Positions 43,428 to 53,037 are shown, counted from the first letter of the stretch. The stretch is DNA of 64,000 nt from an uncultured Oscillospiraceae bacterium (GCA_947628805.1 CANRBG010000001.1:25655-89654), one strand, 5' to 3'. The notes: a model not told the origin generated them from the letters alone. Numbers and translations: made by a program.

Positions 43428-44810
43428 ATGAAACTGACCCGTTCCCAGACCGCCGCCTTTGGCGTCGGCGCCATAGGAAAGGACATGGTGTACGCCCTGT
43501 CCGCGTCCTACGTGATGTACTTTTACCAGGATATCCTGGGCCTGTCGGCCACCTTTGTGGGGCTGATTTTGATGATCGCCCGGGTGTTCGACGCGCTGAA
43601 CGATCCCTTTATGGGCATCCTGGTAGCCAAGACCCGGACCCGGTGGGGCCGGTTCCGGCCCTGGCTTTTCAGCGGCACGGTCCTGAACGCTTTCGTGCTG
43701 TACGCCCTGTTCGCCGCGCCGGAGCTGTCCGGCAAGGGGCTGATGGTGTACTTCGGGGTGATCTACATCCTCTGGGGCGTCACCTACACCATGATGGACA
43801 TCCCCTACTGGTCCATGATCCCCGCCGTCACCGACACCCCCAAGGACCGGGAGAACCTGTCCGTGGTGGGCCGCACCTGCGCGGGCATCGGCTCGGCGGT
43901 GATCCAGGTGGGGACCCTGCTGGCGGTGAACGCCCTGGGCCGGGGCAACGAGCGGATCGGCTTCGGCCGCATCGCCCTGATCGTGGCGGTGCTGTTCGTG
44001 GCGGCGGAAGTATTTTGCTGCGCCAAGGTCCGGGAGCACGACGTGGGCCGAATGGAGACCTCCACCGTCAAACAGATGTTCCAGGCCCTTTTCCGCAACG
44101 ACCAGGCCATGATCACCGTGCTGGCTATATTGATGATCAACGGCTCGCTGTACTTGACCAGCAACTTGGTCATTTACTTCTTCAAATACGACTTCGGCGG
44201 GACCGGCTGGATGGGCAGCTACACCCTGTTCACCACCGTGGGCGGCGGCTGCCAGATCTTGGGCATGATGGTCCTGTATCCGCTGCTGCACAAAAAGCTG
44301 GATAACACGGTCCTGTTCCGTGTGGCGTTGTGCATGGCCATGGTGGGGTACGCCCTGGTGCTGGCCCTGTGCCTACTGGGGTTCAGCTCCAATTTGGCGC
44401 TGCTTTGCGTGTGCGCGGTGCTGGTGTTCGGGGCCAACGGGGTGCTGACCGTGCTGACGACGGTATTTCTGTCCAGCTCCGTGGACTACGGCCAGATGAA
44501 GACCGGCCGCCGGGAGGAAAGCGTCATTTTCTCCATGCAGACCTTTGTGGTGAAGGCCGCATCCGGCGTGGCGGTGTTCATCACCGGCATCGGCCTGGAC
44601 ATGATCGGCCTGGTGGGGGACACGGCGGAGACCGGCGCGGTGGCGGCCCAGAGCGCGTCCACCATACTGGGTCTGCGGCTGCTCATGACCGTGCTGCCCA
44701 TATTGGGGCTGACGGTGGCGTTCATCTTCTTCGTGCGCAAATTCACCCTGACCGACAAGCGGGTGGACGAGATCGCCGCCCAGCTCAAGAGCGGCAAGAC
44801 CGAGCCCTGA
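43428..44810 (+). CDS. MFS transporter, GPH (glycoside-pentoside-hexuronide) type
   Basis: FGVGAIGKDMVYALSASYVMYFYQDILGLSATFVGLILMIARVFDALNDPFMGILVAKTRTRWGRFRPWLF. Confidence 0.92.
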   Translation: MKLTRSQTAAFGVGAIGKDMVYALSASYVMYFYQDILGLSATFVGLILMIARVFDALNDPFMGILVAKTRTRWGRFRPWLFSGTVLNAFVLYALFAAPELSGKGLMVYFGVIYILWGVTYTMMDIPYWSMIPAVTDTPKDRENLSVVGRTCAGIGSAVIQVGTLLAVNALGRGNERIGFGRIALIVAVLFVAAEVFCCAKVREHDVGRMETSTVKQMFQALFRNDQAMITVLAILMINGSLYLTSNLVIYFFKYDFGGTGWMGSYTLFTTVGGGCQILGMMVLYPLLHKKLDNTVLFRVALCMAMVGYALVLALCLLGFSSNLALLCVCAVLVFGANGVLTVLTTVFLSSSVDYGQMKTGRREESVIFSMQTFVVKAASGVAVFITGIGLDMIGLVGDTAETGAVAAQSASTILGLRLLMTVLPILGLTVAFIFFVRKFTLTDKRVDEIAAQLKSGKTEP

Positions 44811-44840
44811 CAGGGCGGAAGAACGTACATAGCCAGTCGC

Positions 44841-44882
44841 GGCCCCGGCGGAGGTGGGAAGACCTCCGCCGGGGCCGTTTTT
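44841..44882 (+). terminator. Intrinsic terminator
   Basis: GGCCCCGGCGGAGGT GGGAAG ACCTCCGCCGGGGCC GTTTTT, perfect 15-bp stem. Confidence 0.9.
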
Positions 44883-44934
44883 CTTGTGTCCATTGTGCAA
44901 TCTGTTCAGCGCTGTATAATGCGAGCGGTTTATA

Positions 44935-44962
44935 TTGACAAATCGCACAAAAGATATATACT
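44935..44962 (+). promoter_or_regulatory. Promoter of the ACAD-ETF-rubredoxin/FDP operon
   Basis: TTGACA-N16-TATACT. Confidence 0.6.
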
Positions 44963-45023
44963 GTATTATAATGTCGGTCCATCCGGACCGGGCAGGGAGA
45001 CAACGATCAAAGGAGGAACGTGT

Positions 45024-46934
45024 ATGTTATATCAGACCACGCAGGATCACGAGGCCCTGCGGGCCAGGATCCGCCAATTCGCGGAGGAGGAGATCAAACC
45101 CATCGCCTTCTCCCTGGATCAGGAAAACGGCTTCCCCGACGAGGCCGTGAAGAAGCTGGGCCAGATGGGCCTCATGGGTATCCCCTACCCGAAGGAATAC
45201 GGCGGCGCGGGGCTTGACGTGCAGAGCTACGCTATCGCCGTGGAGGAGCTGGCCCGGGTGGACGGCGGCGCGGGGGTCATTTTGTCGGCCCACGTGTCTC
45301 TGGGCAGCTATCCCATCTTCGCTTACGGCACGGAGGAGCAGAAGAAGAAATACCTCGTTCCTCTGGCAAAGGGCGAGAAGATCGGCGCTTTCGGCCTGAC
45401 CGAGCCCAACGCGGGCTCCGACGCCGGCGGCACCGAGACCACCGCCGTGGACAAGGGCGACTACTACCTGCTGAACGGCGGCAAGATCTTCATCACCAAC
45501 GCCCCCAAGGCGGATACCTATGTGGTCTTCGCCGTCACCACCCCGGACATCGGCACACGGGGCATCAGCGCCTTCATCGTGGAAAAGGGCTGGAAGGGCT
45601 TTGACTTCGGCGATCACTACGACAAGATGGGCATCCGCTCCTCCTCCACGGCGGAGCTGATCTTCAACGACGTGAAGGTGCCCAAGGAGAACCTGCTGGG
45701 CAAGGAGGGCCAGGGCTTCAAGATCGCCATGAGCACCCTGGACGGCGGCCGCATCGGCATCGCGGCCCAGGCCCTGGGCATCGCCCAGGGAGCCTATGAG
45801 AACGCGGTCAACTACGCCAAGGAGCGCATCCAGTTCGGCAAGCCCATCGCCTTCCAGCAGGCCATCTCCTTCAAGATCGCGGACATGGCTACCAAGCTGC
45901 GCTGCGCCCGGTTTTTGGTGTACTCCGCCGCGGAGCTGAAAGAGCACCACGAGCCCTACGCCAAGGAAGCGGCCATGGCGAAGATGTACGCCTCCGACAT
46001 CGCCCTGGAGGTCACCAACGACGCCTTGCAGATCTTCGGCGGCTCCGGCTTCATGAAAGGCATGGAGGTGGAGCGGGCCTACCGGGACGCCAAGATCACC
46101 ACCATCTACGAGGGCACCAACGAGATCCAGCGGGTGGTCATATCCTCCGCCATCCTGGGCAAGGCCCCCAAGTCCTCCGGCGGCGGTGGCAGCGCCCCCA
46201 AAAAGCCCGCCCCCATCACCGGCGTGCGGAAAAAGACCATCTTCCGGGAGGGCGACGCCCAGGAAAAGGTGGACGCGCTGGTGGCTGCCCTGAAAAAGGA
46301 CGGCTACGACTTCACCGTGGGCATCCCCATCGACACCCCCATCGCCCAGGCCGAGCGGGTGGTATCCGCCGGCAAGGGCATCGGCGACAAGGCCAACATG
46401 AAGCTCATCGAGGACCTGGCCAAGGCCGCCGGCGCGGCCATCGGCTCCAGCCGTCCCGTGGCGGAGACCTTGAAGTACGTGCCTCTGAACCGGTTCGTGG
46501 GCATGTCCGGCCAGAAATTCACCGGCAACCTCTACATCGCCTGTGGCATCTCCGGCGCCATCCAGCACCTGAAGGGCATCAAGGACGCCAGCACCATCGT
46601 TGCCATCAACACCAATGCCGGCGCGCCCATCTTCAAAAACTGCGATTACGGCATCGTGGGGGATGTGAACGAGATCCTGCCGCTGCTGACCAAAGCCCTG
46701 GACACCGGCAAGAAGAAGCCCGCCCCGCCCATGGTGAAGATCAAGCGGCCCGCGCCCCCCAAGCCGGAACCCATCGGTCCCCGGTACGTCTGCGGCGGCT
46801 GCGGCTACGAGTATATCCCGGAAAAGGGCGACTCGGACGCGGAGATCGCCCCCGGCACCACTTTCGACAAGCTGCCGGAGGAATGGGTGTGCCCGGAGTG
46901 CGGCGAGAGCAAAGCCCAGTTCATCGAAGCGTAA
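45024..46934 (+). CDS. Tri-fusion: acyl-CoA dehydrogenase + ETF-alpha C-terminal (FAD) domain + rubredoxin
   Basis: ACAD motifs [33 protein letters not shown]-alpha domain [27 protein letters not shown]...[35 protein letters not shown]; rubredoxin [16 protein letters not shown]...[13 protein letters not shown]; Gly/Pro and Lys/Pro linkers. Confidence 0.93.
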   Translation: MLYQTTQDHEALRARIRQFAEEEIKPIAFSLDQENGFPDEAVKKLGQMGLMGIPYPKEYGGAGLDVQSYAIAVEELARVDGGAGVILSAHVSLGSYPIFAYGTEEQKKKYLVPLAKGEKIGAFGLTEPNAGSDAGGTETTAVDKGDYYLLNGGKIFITNAPKADTYVVFAVTTPDIGTRGISAFIVEKGWKGFDFGDHYDKMGIRSSSTAELIFNDVKVPKENLLGKEGQGFKIAMSTLDGGRIGIAAQALGIAQGAYENAVNYAKERIQFGKPIAFQQAISFKIADMATKLRCARFLVYSAAELKEHHEPYAKEAAMAKMYASDIALEVTNDALQIFGGSGFMKGMEVERAYRDAKITTIYEGTNEIQRVVISSAILGKAPKSSGGGGSAPKKPAPITGVRKKTIFREGDAQEKVDALVAALKKDGYDFTVGIPIDTPIAQAERVVSAGKGIGDKANMKLIEDLAKAAGAAIGSSRPVAETLKYVPLNRFVGMSGQKFTGNLYIACGISGAIQHLKGIKDASTIVAINTNAGAPIFKNCDYGIVGDVNEILPLLTKALDTGKKKPAPPMVKIKRPAPPKPEPIGPRYVCGGCGYEYIPEKGDSDAEIAPGTTFDKLPEEWVCPECGESKAQFIEA

Positions 46935-46955
46935 GAAGAAGGAGGAAAAGAGACT

Positions 46956-48170
46956 ATGCATTGCGTCAGAGAAGTTACCGATAACCTTTACTGGGTAGGC
47001 GCCAACGACCACCGCCTGACCCTGTTCGAGAACATCCACCCTATCCCCAAGGGGGTCAGCTACAACGCCTATCTGCTGCTGGACGAAAAGACCGTGCTGT
47101 TCGACACGGTGGACTGGTCCGCCTGCCGGCAGCTGCTGGCCAACATGGAATACCTGCTGGGGGACCGGCCCCTGGACTACCTGCTGATCAACCACATGGA
47201 GCCGGACCACGCCGCCACCATCGAGGAAGTGCTGCTGCGCTGGCCCGATGTGAAGATCATCTCCAACGACAAGGCATTTCTGCTCATGCGTCAGTTCGGC
47301 TTCCACATCGACAGCCACGAGCTGATCTCCGTGAAGGAGGGGGACACTTTCTCCTTTGGCGGTCACACGGTCACCTTCGTGGCGGCCCCCATGGTCCACT
47401 GGCCGGAGGCCATGGTGACCTTCGACACCACGAGCGGGGTGCTGTTCTCCGCGGACGCTTTCGGCTCCTTCATCGCCCTGGACGGCAAGCTCTTCGCCGA
47501 CGAGGTGGATTTTGACCGGGACTGGCTGGACGAGGCCCGCCGGTATCTGACCAACATCGTGGGCAAGTACGGCCCCCATGTCCAGCTGCTGCTGAAAAAG
47601 GCGGCCGGCATCCTGGACCAGATCAAATTCATCTGTCCCCTGCACGGTCCCGTGTGGCGCAAGGATCTGGGCTACTTTGTGGACAAGTACGACAAGTGGA
47701 GCCGCTACGAGCCGGAGGTCAAGGGCGTGCTGATCGTGTACGCGTCCATGTACGGCAACACGGAGGCGGCGGCCCAGTGCCTGGCGGCCAAGCTGTGCGA
47801 GAAGGGCGTCACCAACGTGGCGGTGTACGACGTGTCCAACACCCATGTCAGCTACCTGATCGCCGAGGCGTTCAAGTACAGCCACATCGTTCTGGCCAGC
47901 GTGACCTATAACCTGGGCATCTATCCGGTCATGCACAACTTCCTCATGGACATGAAGGCCCTGAACCTGCAAAACCGCACCTTTGCCGTGGTCGAAAACG
48001 GCTCCTGGGCCGTGAAGAGCGGGGATCTGATGAGCGCGTTCATCACCGACCAGCTCAAGAACATGACGCTTTTGAACGAGCGCCTGAGCCTGGCCTCCTC
48101 CCTCAAGGAGGACAAGGCAACCGAGCTGGAGAACCTGGCCAACGCCCTGGTGGAGTCCGTGAAAGCGTAA
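46956..48170 (+). CDS. Flavodiiron protein (FprA/ROO family)
   Basis: NHMEPDHAATIEE diiron ligands, PLHGPVWR, flavodoxin-like VYASMYGNTEAAAQCLA. Confidence 0.94.
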   Translation: MHCVREVTDNLYWVGANDHRLTLFENIHPIPKGVSYNAYLLLDEKTVLFDTVDWSACRQLLANMEYLLGDRPLDYLLINHMEPDHAATIEEVLLRWPDVKIISNDKAFLLMRQFGFHIDSHELISVKEGDTFSFGGHTVTFVAAPMVHWPEAMVTFDTTSGVLFSADAFGSFIALDGKLFADEVDFDRDWLDEARRYLTNIVGKYGPHVQLLLKKAAGILDQIKFICPLHGPVWRKDLGYFVDKYDKWSRYEPEVKGVLIVYASMYGNTEAAAQCLAAKLCEKGVTNVAVYDVSNTHVSYLIAEAFKYSHIVLASVTYNLGIYPVMHNFLMDMKALNLQNRTFAVVENGSWAVKSGDLMSAFITDQLKNMTLLNERLSLASSLKEDKATELENLANALVESVKA

Positions 48171-48186
48171 AAGGTAATATGCATGG

Positions 48187-48220
48187 CAATACCCCTCCGG
48201 CATCTGCCGGAGGGGTATTG
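48187..48220. terminator. Shared bidirectional terminator of two convergent redox operons
   Basis: CAATACCCCTCCGGC ATCT GCCGGAGGGGTATTG, perfect 15-bp stem. Confidence 0.88.
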
Positions 48221-48235
48221 TTCCTATGTGGGCGT

Positions 48236-48391
48236 TTATTCCTGGGTGAAGTCGTCCTTGCCCGCGCCGCACAGGGGGCACTCAAAATCGGCGGGCAGGT
48301 CCTCCCACTTGGTGCCGGGGGCGACGCCGTGCTCCGGGTCGCCGGCGGCCTCGTCATAGGTCCAGCCGCACAGATCGCAAACATACTTCAT
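48236..48391 (-). CDS. Rubredoxin, 51 aa (absent from supplied ORF track)
   Basis: Minus strand translates to [51 protein letters not shown]; two CxxCG motifs; GGAGG RBS upstream; 24 nt after the upstream gene. Confidence 0.95.
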   Translation of the reverse strand: MKYVCDLCGWTYDEAAGDPEHGVAPGTKWEDLPADFECPLCGAGKDDFTQE

Positions 48392-48415
48392 TTTTTCTTC
48401 CTCCTAAATGTTTAT

Positions 48416-50296
48416 TTACTGGTCCAGAGGCTCAAAGTCCTCGGGGCCGTGCTTACAGAGCGGGCAGACAAAATCGTCAGGCAGCGTGTCACCCTCGTAG
48501 ATATAGCCGCAGATCTTGCACACGAAGCCCTTTTTCTTTTCCAGCACCGGGGGCTTGGGCTTGATGTGGTCGAAGTAGTATTCATAGGTGACGCTGTCCT
48601 CCCCGGAGAGGGTGCGGGCCTCCGTCACATCCGCCACGAACAGGGTGTGACTGCCGCAGTCCACGGTCTGGACCACCTGGCCGGAGATATAGGCGTTGGC
48701 GAACCGGGTCAGATAGGCAAGGCCGTTGCCACTCCGGGCGGAGAAGGCCCAGCCCGTCAGCTTATCCGCCTCCCGGCCCGACTGGAAGCCGAAGTGCTTG
48801 AAAAGCTCCATGGGCGCGTCCTTGGTCAGCACGGACACGTTGAACGCGCCGGTCTTTTGGATCATGTCGTGGGTCAGGTTCTCCTTGTTCACGGAGATGG
48901 CGATCCGCAGCGGGGAGCCGGCCACCTGCTGGACCGTGTTGATGATGCAGCCGTTGTCCTTTTCCCCATCCTTGGCGGTCAGCACGAACAGCCCATAGGA
49001 CAGCTTGTGGATGGCCTTGCTGTCCACGGCGGAGGCTTTTTCCCCTTTTCCAGCGCCGGAGCCTTCCTTGGCTGCCGGCGCGGCCTGATCCGCCGCTTCC
49101 GCCTCATGGACCGAGGCGGCCACCGCCTCCGCCAGGGCCTCCAGCTGGTCCAGCTGGGACTCTTTGAGAGCGGAGCGGATGGTGAGGCCGTCCTCCAGGA
49201 CGGTCAGATTATTCAGCGGGGCCAGGATGCCCGCCATGAGCTTGCCAGCCGTGGGGGCCCAGGAGCCATTCTCCACAAAGGCCACGGTGCGGTTTTGCAG
49301 GTTGTGGGCGGCGATATCGTGCAGGAGGTTTTCCATGTTCACGAACACGCCCGCGTTGTAGGTGGTGGAGGCAAATATGATGTGGCTGCAGCGGAACGCC
49401 TCCGCCACGATGTAGGACGGATGGGTCACGGACACGTCGTACAGCGCGGAGCGCACGCCCTTTTCCGCCAGGCGCGCCGCCAAAATCTCCGCCGCGTTTT
49501 CCGTGTGGCCGTATACGGACGCGTAGGCGATCAGCACCTCCCGGTCCTCCGGGGCGTAGCCGCTCCAGTGGACGTACTTGTCCAGAAAGTCCCCGATGTT
49601 CCGCCGCCACACGTAGCCGTGCAGGGGGCAGATCATGGCGATGTCCAGGCCCACGGCCTTTTTCAGCACCGCCTGGACCTGGTTGCCGTACTTGCCCACG
49701 ATGTTGGTGTAGTACCGGCGGGCCTCGTCCATGTCGAATTTTTCGATCTCGTCGGCGAAGATGCCCCCGTTCAGGGCGCCGAAAGAGCCAAAGGCGTCCG
49801 CGGAGAACAGGAGCTTTTCCGAGGCCTCATAGGTCATCATGACCTCCGGCCAGTGGACCATGGGGGCCATGACGAAGGCGAAAGTGTGGCCGCCCACGGA
49901 CAGGGTGTCGCCCTCCTTCACCAGATGGACCCGGCTGTCCACATCGAAGGTGAAATACTGCTTCATCATGGTGGCGATCTTCTGGTTGCAGACGATCTTC
50001 ACCTCTGGCCAGCGCAGGACTACTTCCTCGATGGTGGCGGCGTGGTCCGGCTCCATGTGGTTCACGATGAGCCAGTCCAGGCTCCGGCCGGCCAGCAGGT
50101 GGCGGATGTTCTCAAAAAACACGTCCCGGACCGCCCGGTCCACCGTGTCGATCACCACGGTCTGGTCGTCGTCCACGAACCAAGAGTTGTAGCTGACCCC
50201 CGCCGGGACTGGGTAGACGTTCTCGAACAGGCTGATGCGCCGGTCGTTGCCGCCGATCCAGCTGACGGCGTCGGTCACCTTTTTGATGCAGTACAT
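48416..50296 (-). CDS. Flavodiiron protein fused to flavin reductase and rubredoxin domains
   Basis: NHMEPDHAATIEE, YASVYGHTENAAEILA; flavin-reductase segment IHKLSYGLFVLTAKDGEKDNGCIINTVQQVAGSPLRIAISVNK; C-terminal FVCKICGYIYEGDTLPDDFVCPLCKHGPEDFEPL. Confidence 0.94.
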   Translation of the reverse strand: MYCIKKVTDAVSWIGGNDRRISLFENVYPVPAGVSYNSWFVDDDQTVVIDTVDRAVRDVFFENIRHLLAGRSLDWLIVNHMEPDHAATIEEVVLRWPEVKIVCNQKIATMMKQYFTFDVDSRVHLVKEGDTLSVGGHTFAFVMAPMVHWPEVMMTYEASEKLLFSADAFGSFGALNGGIFADEIEKFDMDEARRYYTNIVGKYGNQVQAVLKKAVGLDIAMICPLHGYVWRRNIGDFLDKYVHWSGYAPEDREVLIAYASVYGHTENAAEILAARLAEKGVRSALYDVSVTHPSYIVAEAFRCSHIIFASTTYNAGVFVNMENLLHDIAAHNLQNRTVAFVENGSWAPTAGKLMAGILAPLNNLTVLEDGLTIRSALKESQLDQLEALAEAVAASVHEAEAADQAAPAAKEGSGAGKGEKASAVDSKAIHKLSYGLFVLTAKDGEKDNGCIINTVQQVAGSPLRIAISVNKENLTHDMIQKTGAFNVSVLTKDAPMELFKHFGFQSGREADKLTGWAFSARSGNGLAYLTRFANAYISGQVVQTVDCGSHTLFVADVTEARTLSGEDSVTYEYYFDHIKPKPPVLEKKKGFVCKICGYIYEGDTLPDDFVCPLCKHGPEDFEPLDQ

Positions 50297-50438
50297 AAAG
50301 GGAGTTCCTCCTCCGATCGTTTTTTTACGGTAAAATATGGACCTATTATATCCGTATTCCCACGCAATTGCAAGGGGCTGTCACGGTTGCCGGAAGAGGG
50401 GAGATGTGGTACAATGGAATAAATGAGAGAAACGGGGG

Positions 50439-51272
50439 ATGGATGTGAGCCGGGTAAAAGACGATATCCTGTTCTGGGCCGAGCTGCTGGCTCCGCTGCC
50501 GGCGGGGCTGTGCGCCATGGCCGCGGACCTGCGGGGCTGGACGGCCGTGGCGGCCTTCCTGGGCTTTTACGCCGCGTGGTTTCTGGGCTTGATCGCGGTA
50601 TGGGTGATCGCCGTGTTTTTGCTGTCGCTGACGGTGGATCTTTCTAAGCCCGTGCCGGAGGACCACCCAGCGGCCCGCTGGATCGTCGTCACCATCATCG
50701 GACTGCTGTGCAAGGTGGGCCGGCTGCGCATCCATGTGACCGGCTGGGAGAACCTGCCGGCGGGGCGGTTTTTGCTGGTGGGCAACCACCGGTCTAACTA
50801 TGATCCCATCGCCACGGTGTGGGCCCTGCGCCGGAAGGGCGTGGACGTGGCTTTCATCACCAAGCCGGAGAATATGAAGATCCCTCTGGTGCGGCTGATC
50901 CACTGGGCCAACTTCCTGGTCATCGACCGGCAGGACGCCCGCAGGGCCATCGAGACCATCCACGCCGCCGCTGATCTGCTGAAGCGGGACGTGGTGAACG
51001 TGGGGGTGTACCCGGAGGGGACCCGCAGCAAGTCAGCGGAGATGCTGCCGTTTCACAACGCGGTTTTCAAGATCGCCAAGCAGGCCGGCGTGCCCATCCT
51101 GGTGGCCGCCATCGACGGCACGGAGAAGATCCACGAAAACGCCCCCTGGAAAAGGACCGGCGTGACCATCGACCTGCGGGCCTGCATCCCGGCGGAGGAG
51201 GTGGCCGCCGGCTCCACAAAGGACCTGGGAGAGCGGGTGCGGGCCCTGTTGGAACAGGCCGCCGAAAGGTGA
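50439..51272 (+). CDS. plsC: 1-acyl-sn-glycerol-3-phosphate acyltransferase
   Basis: LVGNHRSNYDPI (HxxxxD-like motif), VYPEGTRSKSAEMLPFHNAVFKIAKQAGVPILVAAI. Confidence 0.9.
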   Translation: MDVSRVKDDILFWAELLAPLPAGLCAMAADLRGWTAVAAFLGFYAAWFLGLIAVWVIAVFLLSLTVDLSKPVPEDHPAARWIVVTIIGLLCKVGRLRIHVTGWENLPAGRFLLVGNHRSNYDPIATVWALRRKGVDVAFITKPENMKIPLVRLIHWANFLVIDRQDARRAIETIHAAADLLKRDVVNVGVYPEGTRSKSAEMLPFHNAVFKIAKQAGVPILVAAIDGTEKIHENAPWKRTGVTIDLRACIPAEEVAAGSTKDLGERVRALLEQAAER

Positions 51273-51346
51273 GGGGCCTTTTCAAGTATCCCGATATGTG
51301 GTATACTTAATCAAGAGATCGTACGAAAGAGAAAGAGGCGAGATGG

Positions 51347-51985
51347 GTGGACAAGAGGAAAGTAGCCGCCGGTGTGGCGGCGGTGACCCTGGCCGCCGGC
51401 GTGGGCGTGTATGATAACTACACCCTGGAAGAGCTGTTGGGACAGGGCGAGGTCCCAGCCCCTCACATCGAACAGGCCCCGGAATACTTGGAGCCCACGG
51501 ACGTACTGGCGGAGACGGAGGAACCGGAGCGCCTGAGCCGGCGGGACCAGCTCCGGGCCGGCTTTCTGCGGCGGTCCGCGCTGGTGAAGTCCGCGTGCCT
51601 GTTGCCCCTGTGGGCGGTGGGGGCCATCCCGGCCGCGCTGCTGACGGCGGCGGGGCCCCTGTGGACCCTGTTCGGGGGCTTTTTGCTCCAGCTGGGCCTG
51701 CTGATGGGGGTGTTTGCCCTGGCGTTCAAGCTGCTGTTTCCCCATAAAAAACTCCGGGAGCTGTTCCGGCGGAAAAACTGGAAATGGCTTTTCCTGGGGG
51801 CTTTCACCGTCACGGCGGCCAACGTACTGCTGGGGTCGCTATGGTCAGACTGGCCGGCAGTCCGGGCGCTGGTCCTGGCGGCGGTCGGCCTGGGGACGCT
51901 TGCTCTGCTGTGGAAGCGGCTGTGCGGCAAGTTTGCCCCGCCGGAGCCCGGCGTGGTGAAGACCCGGCTGGTGATGGACTCATAA
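51347..51985 (+). CDS. Hypothetical membrane protein
   Basis: GTG start, N-terminal hydrophobic segment and further TM segments; coding-like third-position GC. Confidence 0.5.
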   Translation: MDKRKVAAGVAAVTLAAGVGVYDNYTLEELLGQGEVPAPHIEQAPEYLEPTDVLAETEEPERLSRRDQLRAGFLRRSALVKSACLLPLWAVGAIPAALLTAAGPLWTLFGGFLLQLGLLMGVFALAFKLLFPHKKLRELFRRKNWKWLFLGAFTVTAANVLLGSLWSDWPAVRALVLAAVGLGTLALLWKRLCGKFAPPEPGVVKTRLVMDS

Positions 51986-52040
51986 AAGACGGCGGCGCCG
52001 TCAGACTATAATCAATACGCAAATGGGAGCGAGAGGAAAA

Positions 52041-52859
52041 ATGGCAGAAAATTGCGATCATAACTGCGAAAGCTGCGGCGTGGACTGCGCCCAGCGCACG
52101 GCCCCGGAGAGCCTGCTGGAGCCGGTCAATGAGCTGTCCCATGTGGGCAAGGTCATCGCCGTGGTCAGCGGCAAGGGCGGCGTGGGCAAGAGCATGGTCA
52201 CCTCCATGCTGGCGGTGTGCGCGGCCAAGAGCGGAAAAAAGGTGGGCGTGCTGGACGCGGACATCACGGGTCCCTCCATCCCCACGGCCTTCGGCGTCCA
52301 TGGCCGGCCCTACGGCACCGACAAGGGTATGCCCGCCCTGGAGAGCCAGGGGGGCATCAAGGTCATGAGCATCAACCTGCTGCTGGACAACGAGACCGAC
52401 CCGGTGATCTGGCGGGGGCCCATCCTGGCCTCGGCGGTGAAGCAGTTCTGGACCGACGTGATCTGGGGCGATCTGGACTACCTGTTCGTGGACATGCCTC
52501 CCGGGACCGGGGACGTGCCCCTGACCGTGTTCCAGTCCCTACCGGTGAACGGCGTGGTGGTGGTGACCACCCCCCAGGACCTGGTGGGCATGATCGTGGA
52601 GAAGGCCGTCAACATGGCCGGGATGATGCATGTGCCCGTGCTGGGGCTGGTGGAGAACATGGCCTGGTACGAGTGCCCCTGCTGCGGACAGAAGCTGAAC
52701 ATCTTCGGCGAGAGCCACGTGGAGGAACAGGGCATGCGCCTGGGCGTGGGCAATACCGTGAGCCTGCCCCTGGACCCCGCCATCGCCGCCGCCTGCGACA
52801 GCGGCAAGGTGGAGGAAGCGGATGTGGCCCGGCTGTGGGACTTCGCGCAGAACATTTAA
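52041..52859 (+). CDS. Mrp/NBP35 family P-loop Fe-S carrier ATPase
   Basis: CDHNCESCGVDC N-terminal Cys cluster, SGKGGVGKSMVTSMLA, DYLFVDMPPGTGDVPLTVFQSLP, CPCC. Confidence 0.93.
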   Translation: MAENCDHNCESCGVDCAQRTAPESLLEPVNELSHVGKVIAVVSGKGGVGKSMVTSMLAVCAAKSGKKVGVLDADITGPSIPTAFGVHGRPYGTDKGMPALESQGGIKVMSINLLLDNETDPVIWRGPILASAVKQFWTDVIWGDLDYLFVDMPPGTGDVPLTVFQSLPVNGVVVVTTPQDLVGMIVEKAVNMAGMMHVPVLGLVENMAWYECPCCGQKLNIFGESHVEEQGMRLGVGNTVSLPLDPAIAAACDSGKVEEADVARLWDFAQNI

Positions 52860-52869
52860 TAAAAACAAT

Positions 52870-52912
52870 AACAGATCCGCCCGGCTGCAAACGCGGCCGG
52901 ACGGATCTGTTT
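52870..52912 (+). terminator. Hairpin terminator after the Mrp gene
   Basis: AACAGATCCG...CGGATCTGTT imperfect stem. Confidence 0.6.
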
Positions 52913-52938
52913 AACGGCCTGTGCGGGAGCATATGTTA

Positions 52939-52976
52939 ATAATAGTTCATTTTATAAAATAAAAGATGAACTGTTA
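52939..52976. promoter_or_regulatory. Operator-like inverted repeat upstream of the island promoter
   Basis: AATAATAGTTCAT ... ATGAACTGTTATT, 13-bp arms with one mismatch, AT-rich centre. Confidence 0.55.
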
Positions 52977-53005
52977 TTGACAGGCCCCGCCGCGCACGCT
53001 ATAAT
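52977..53005 (+). promoter_or_regulatory. Perfect consensus promoter of the nitrilase/wHTH island
   Basis: TTGACA (52977-52982), 17-nt spacer, TATAAT (53000-53005). Confidence 0.85.
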
Positions 53006-53018
53006 ATAATAAATTTAA

Positions 53019-53037
53019 TTTAAACAGTATGTTTAAA
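53019..53037. promoter_or_regulatory. Palindromic operator-like site just downstream of the predicted transcription start
   Basis: TTTAAAC AGTAT GTTTAAA. Confidence 0.5.

Noticed and set aside
45027-48281. 1084-aa minus-strand ORF antisense to the ACAD fusion and FDP
   Set aside because: Same antisense artefact; it spans two well-supported sense genes and the shared terminator.
48179-50422. 747-aa plus-strand ORF
   Set aside because: Antisense to the FDP-flavin reductase-rubredoxin gene, which has unambiguous catalytic motifs.
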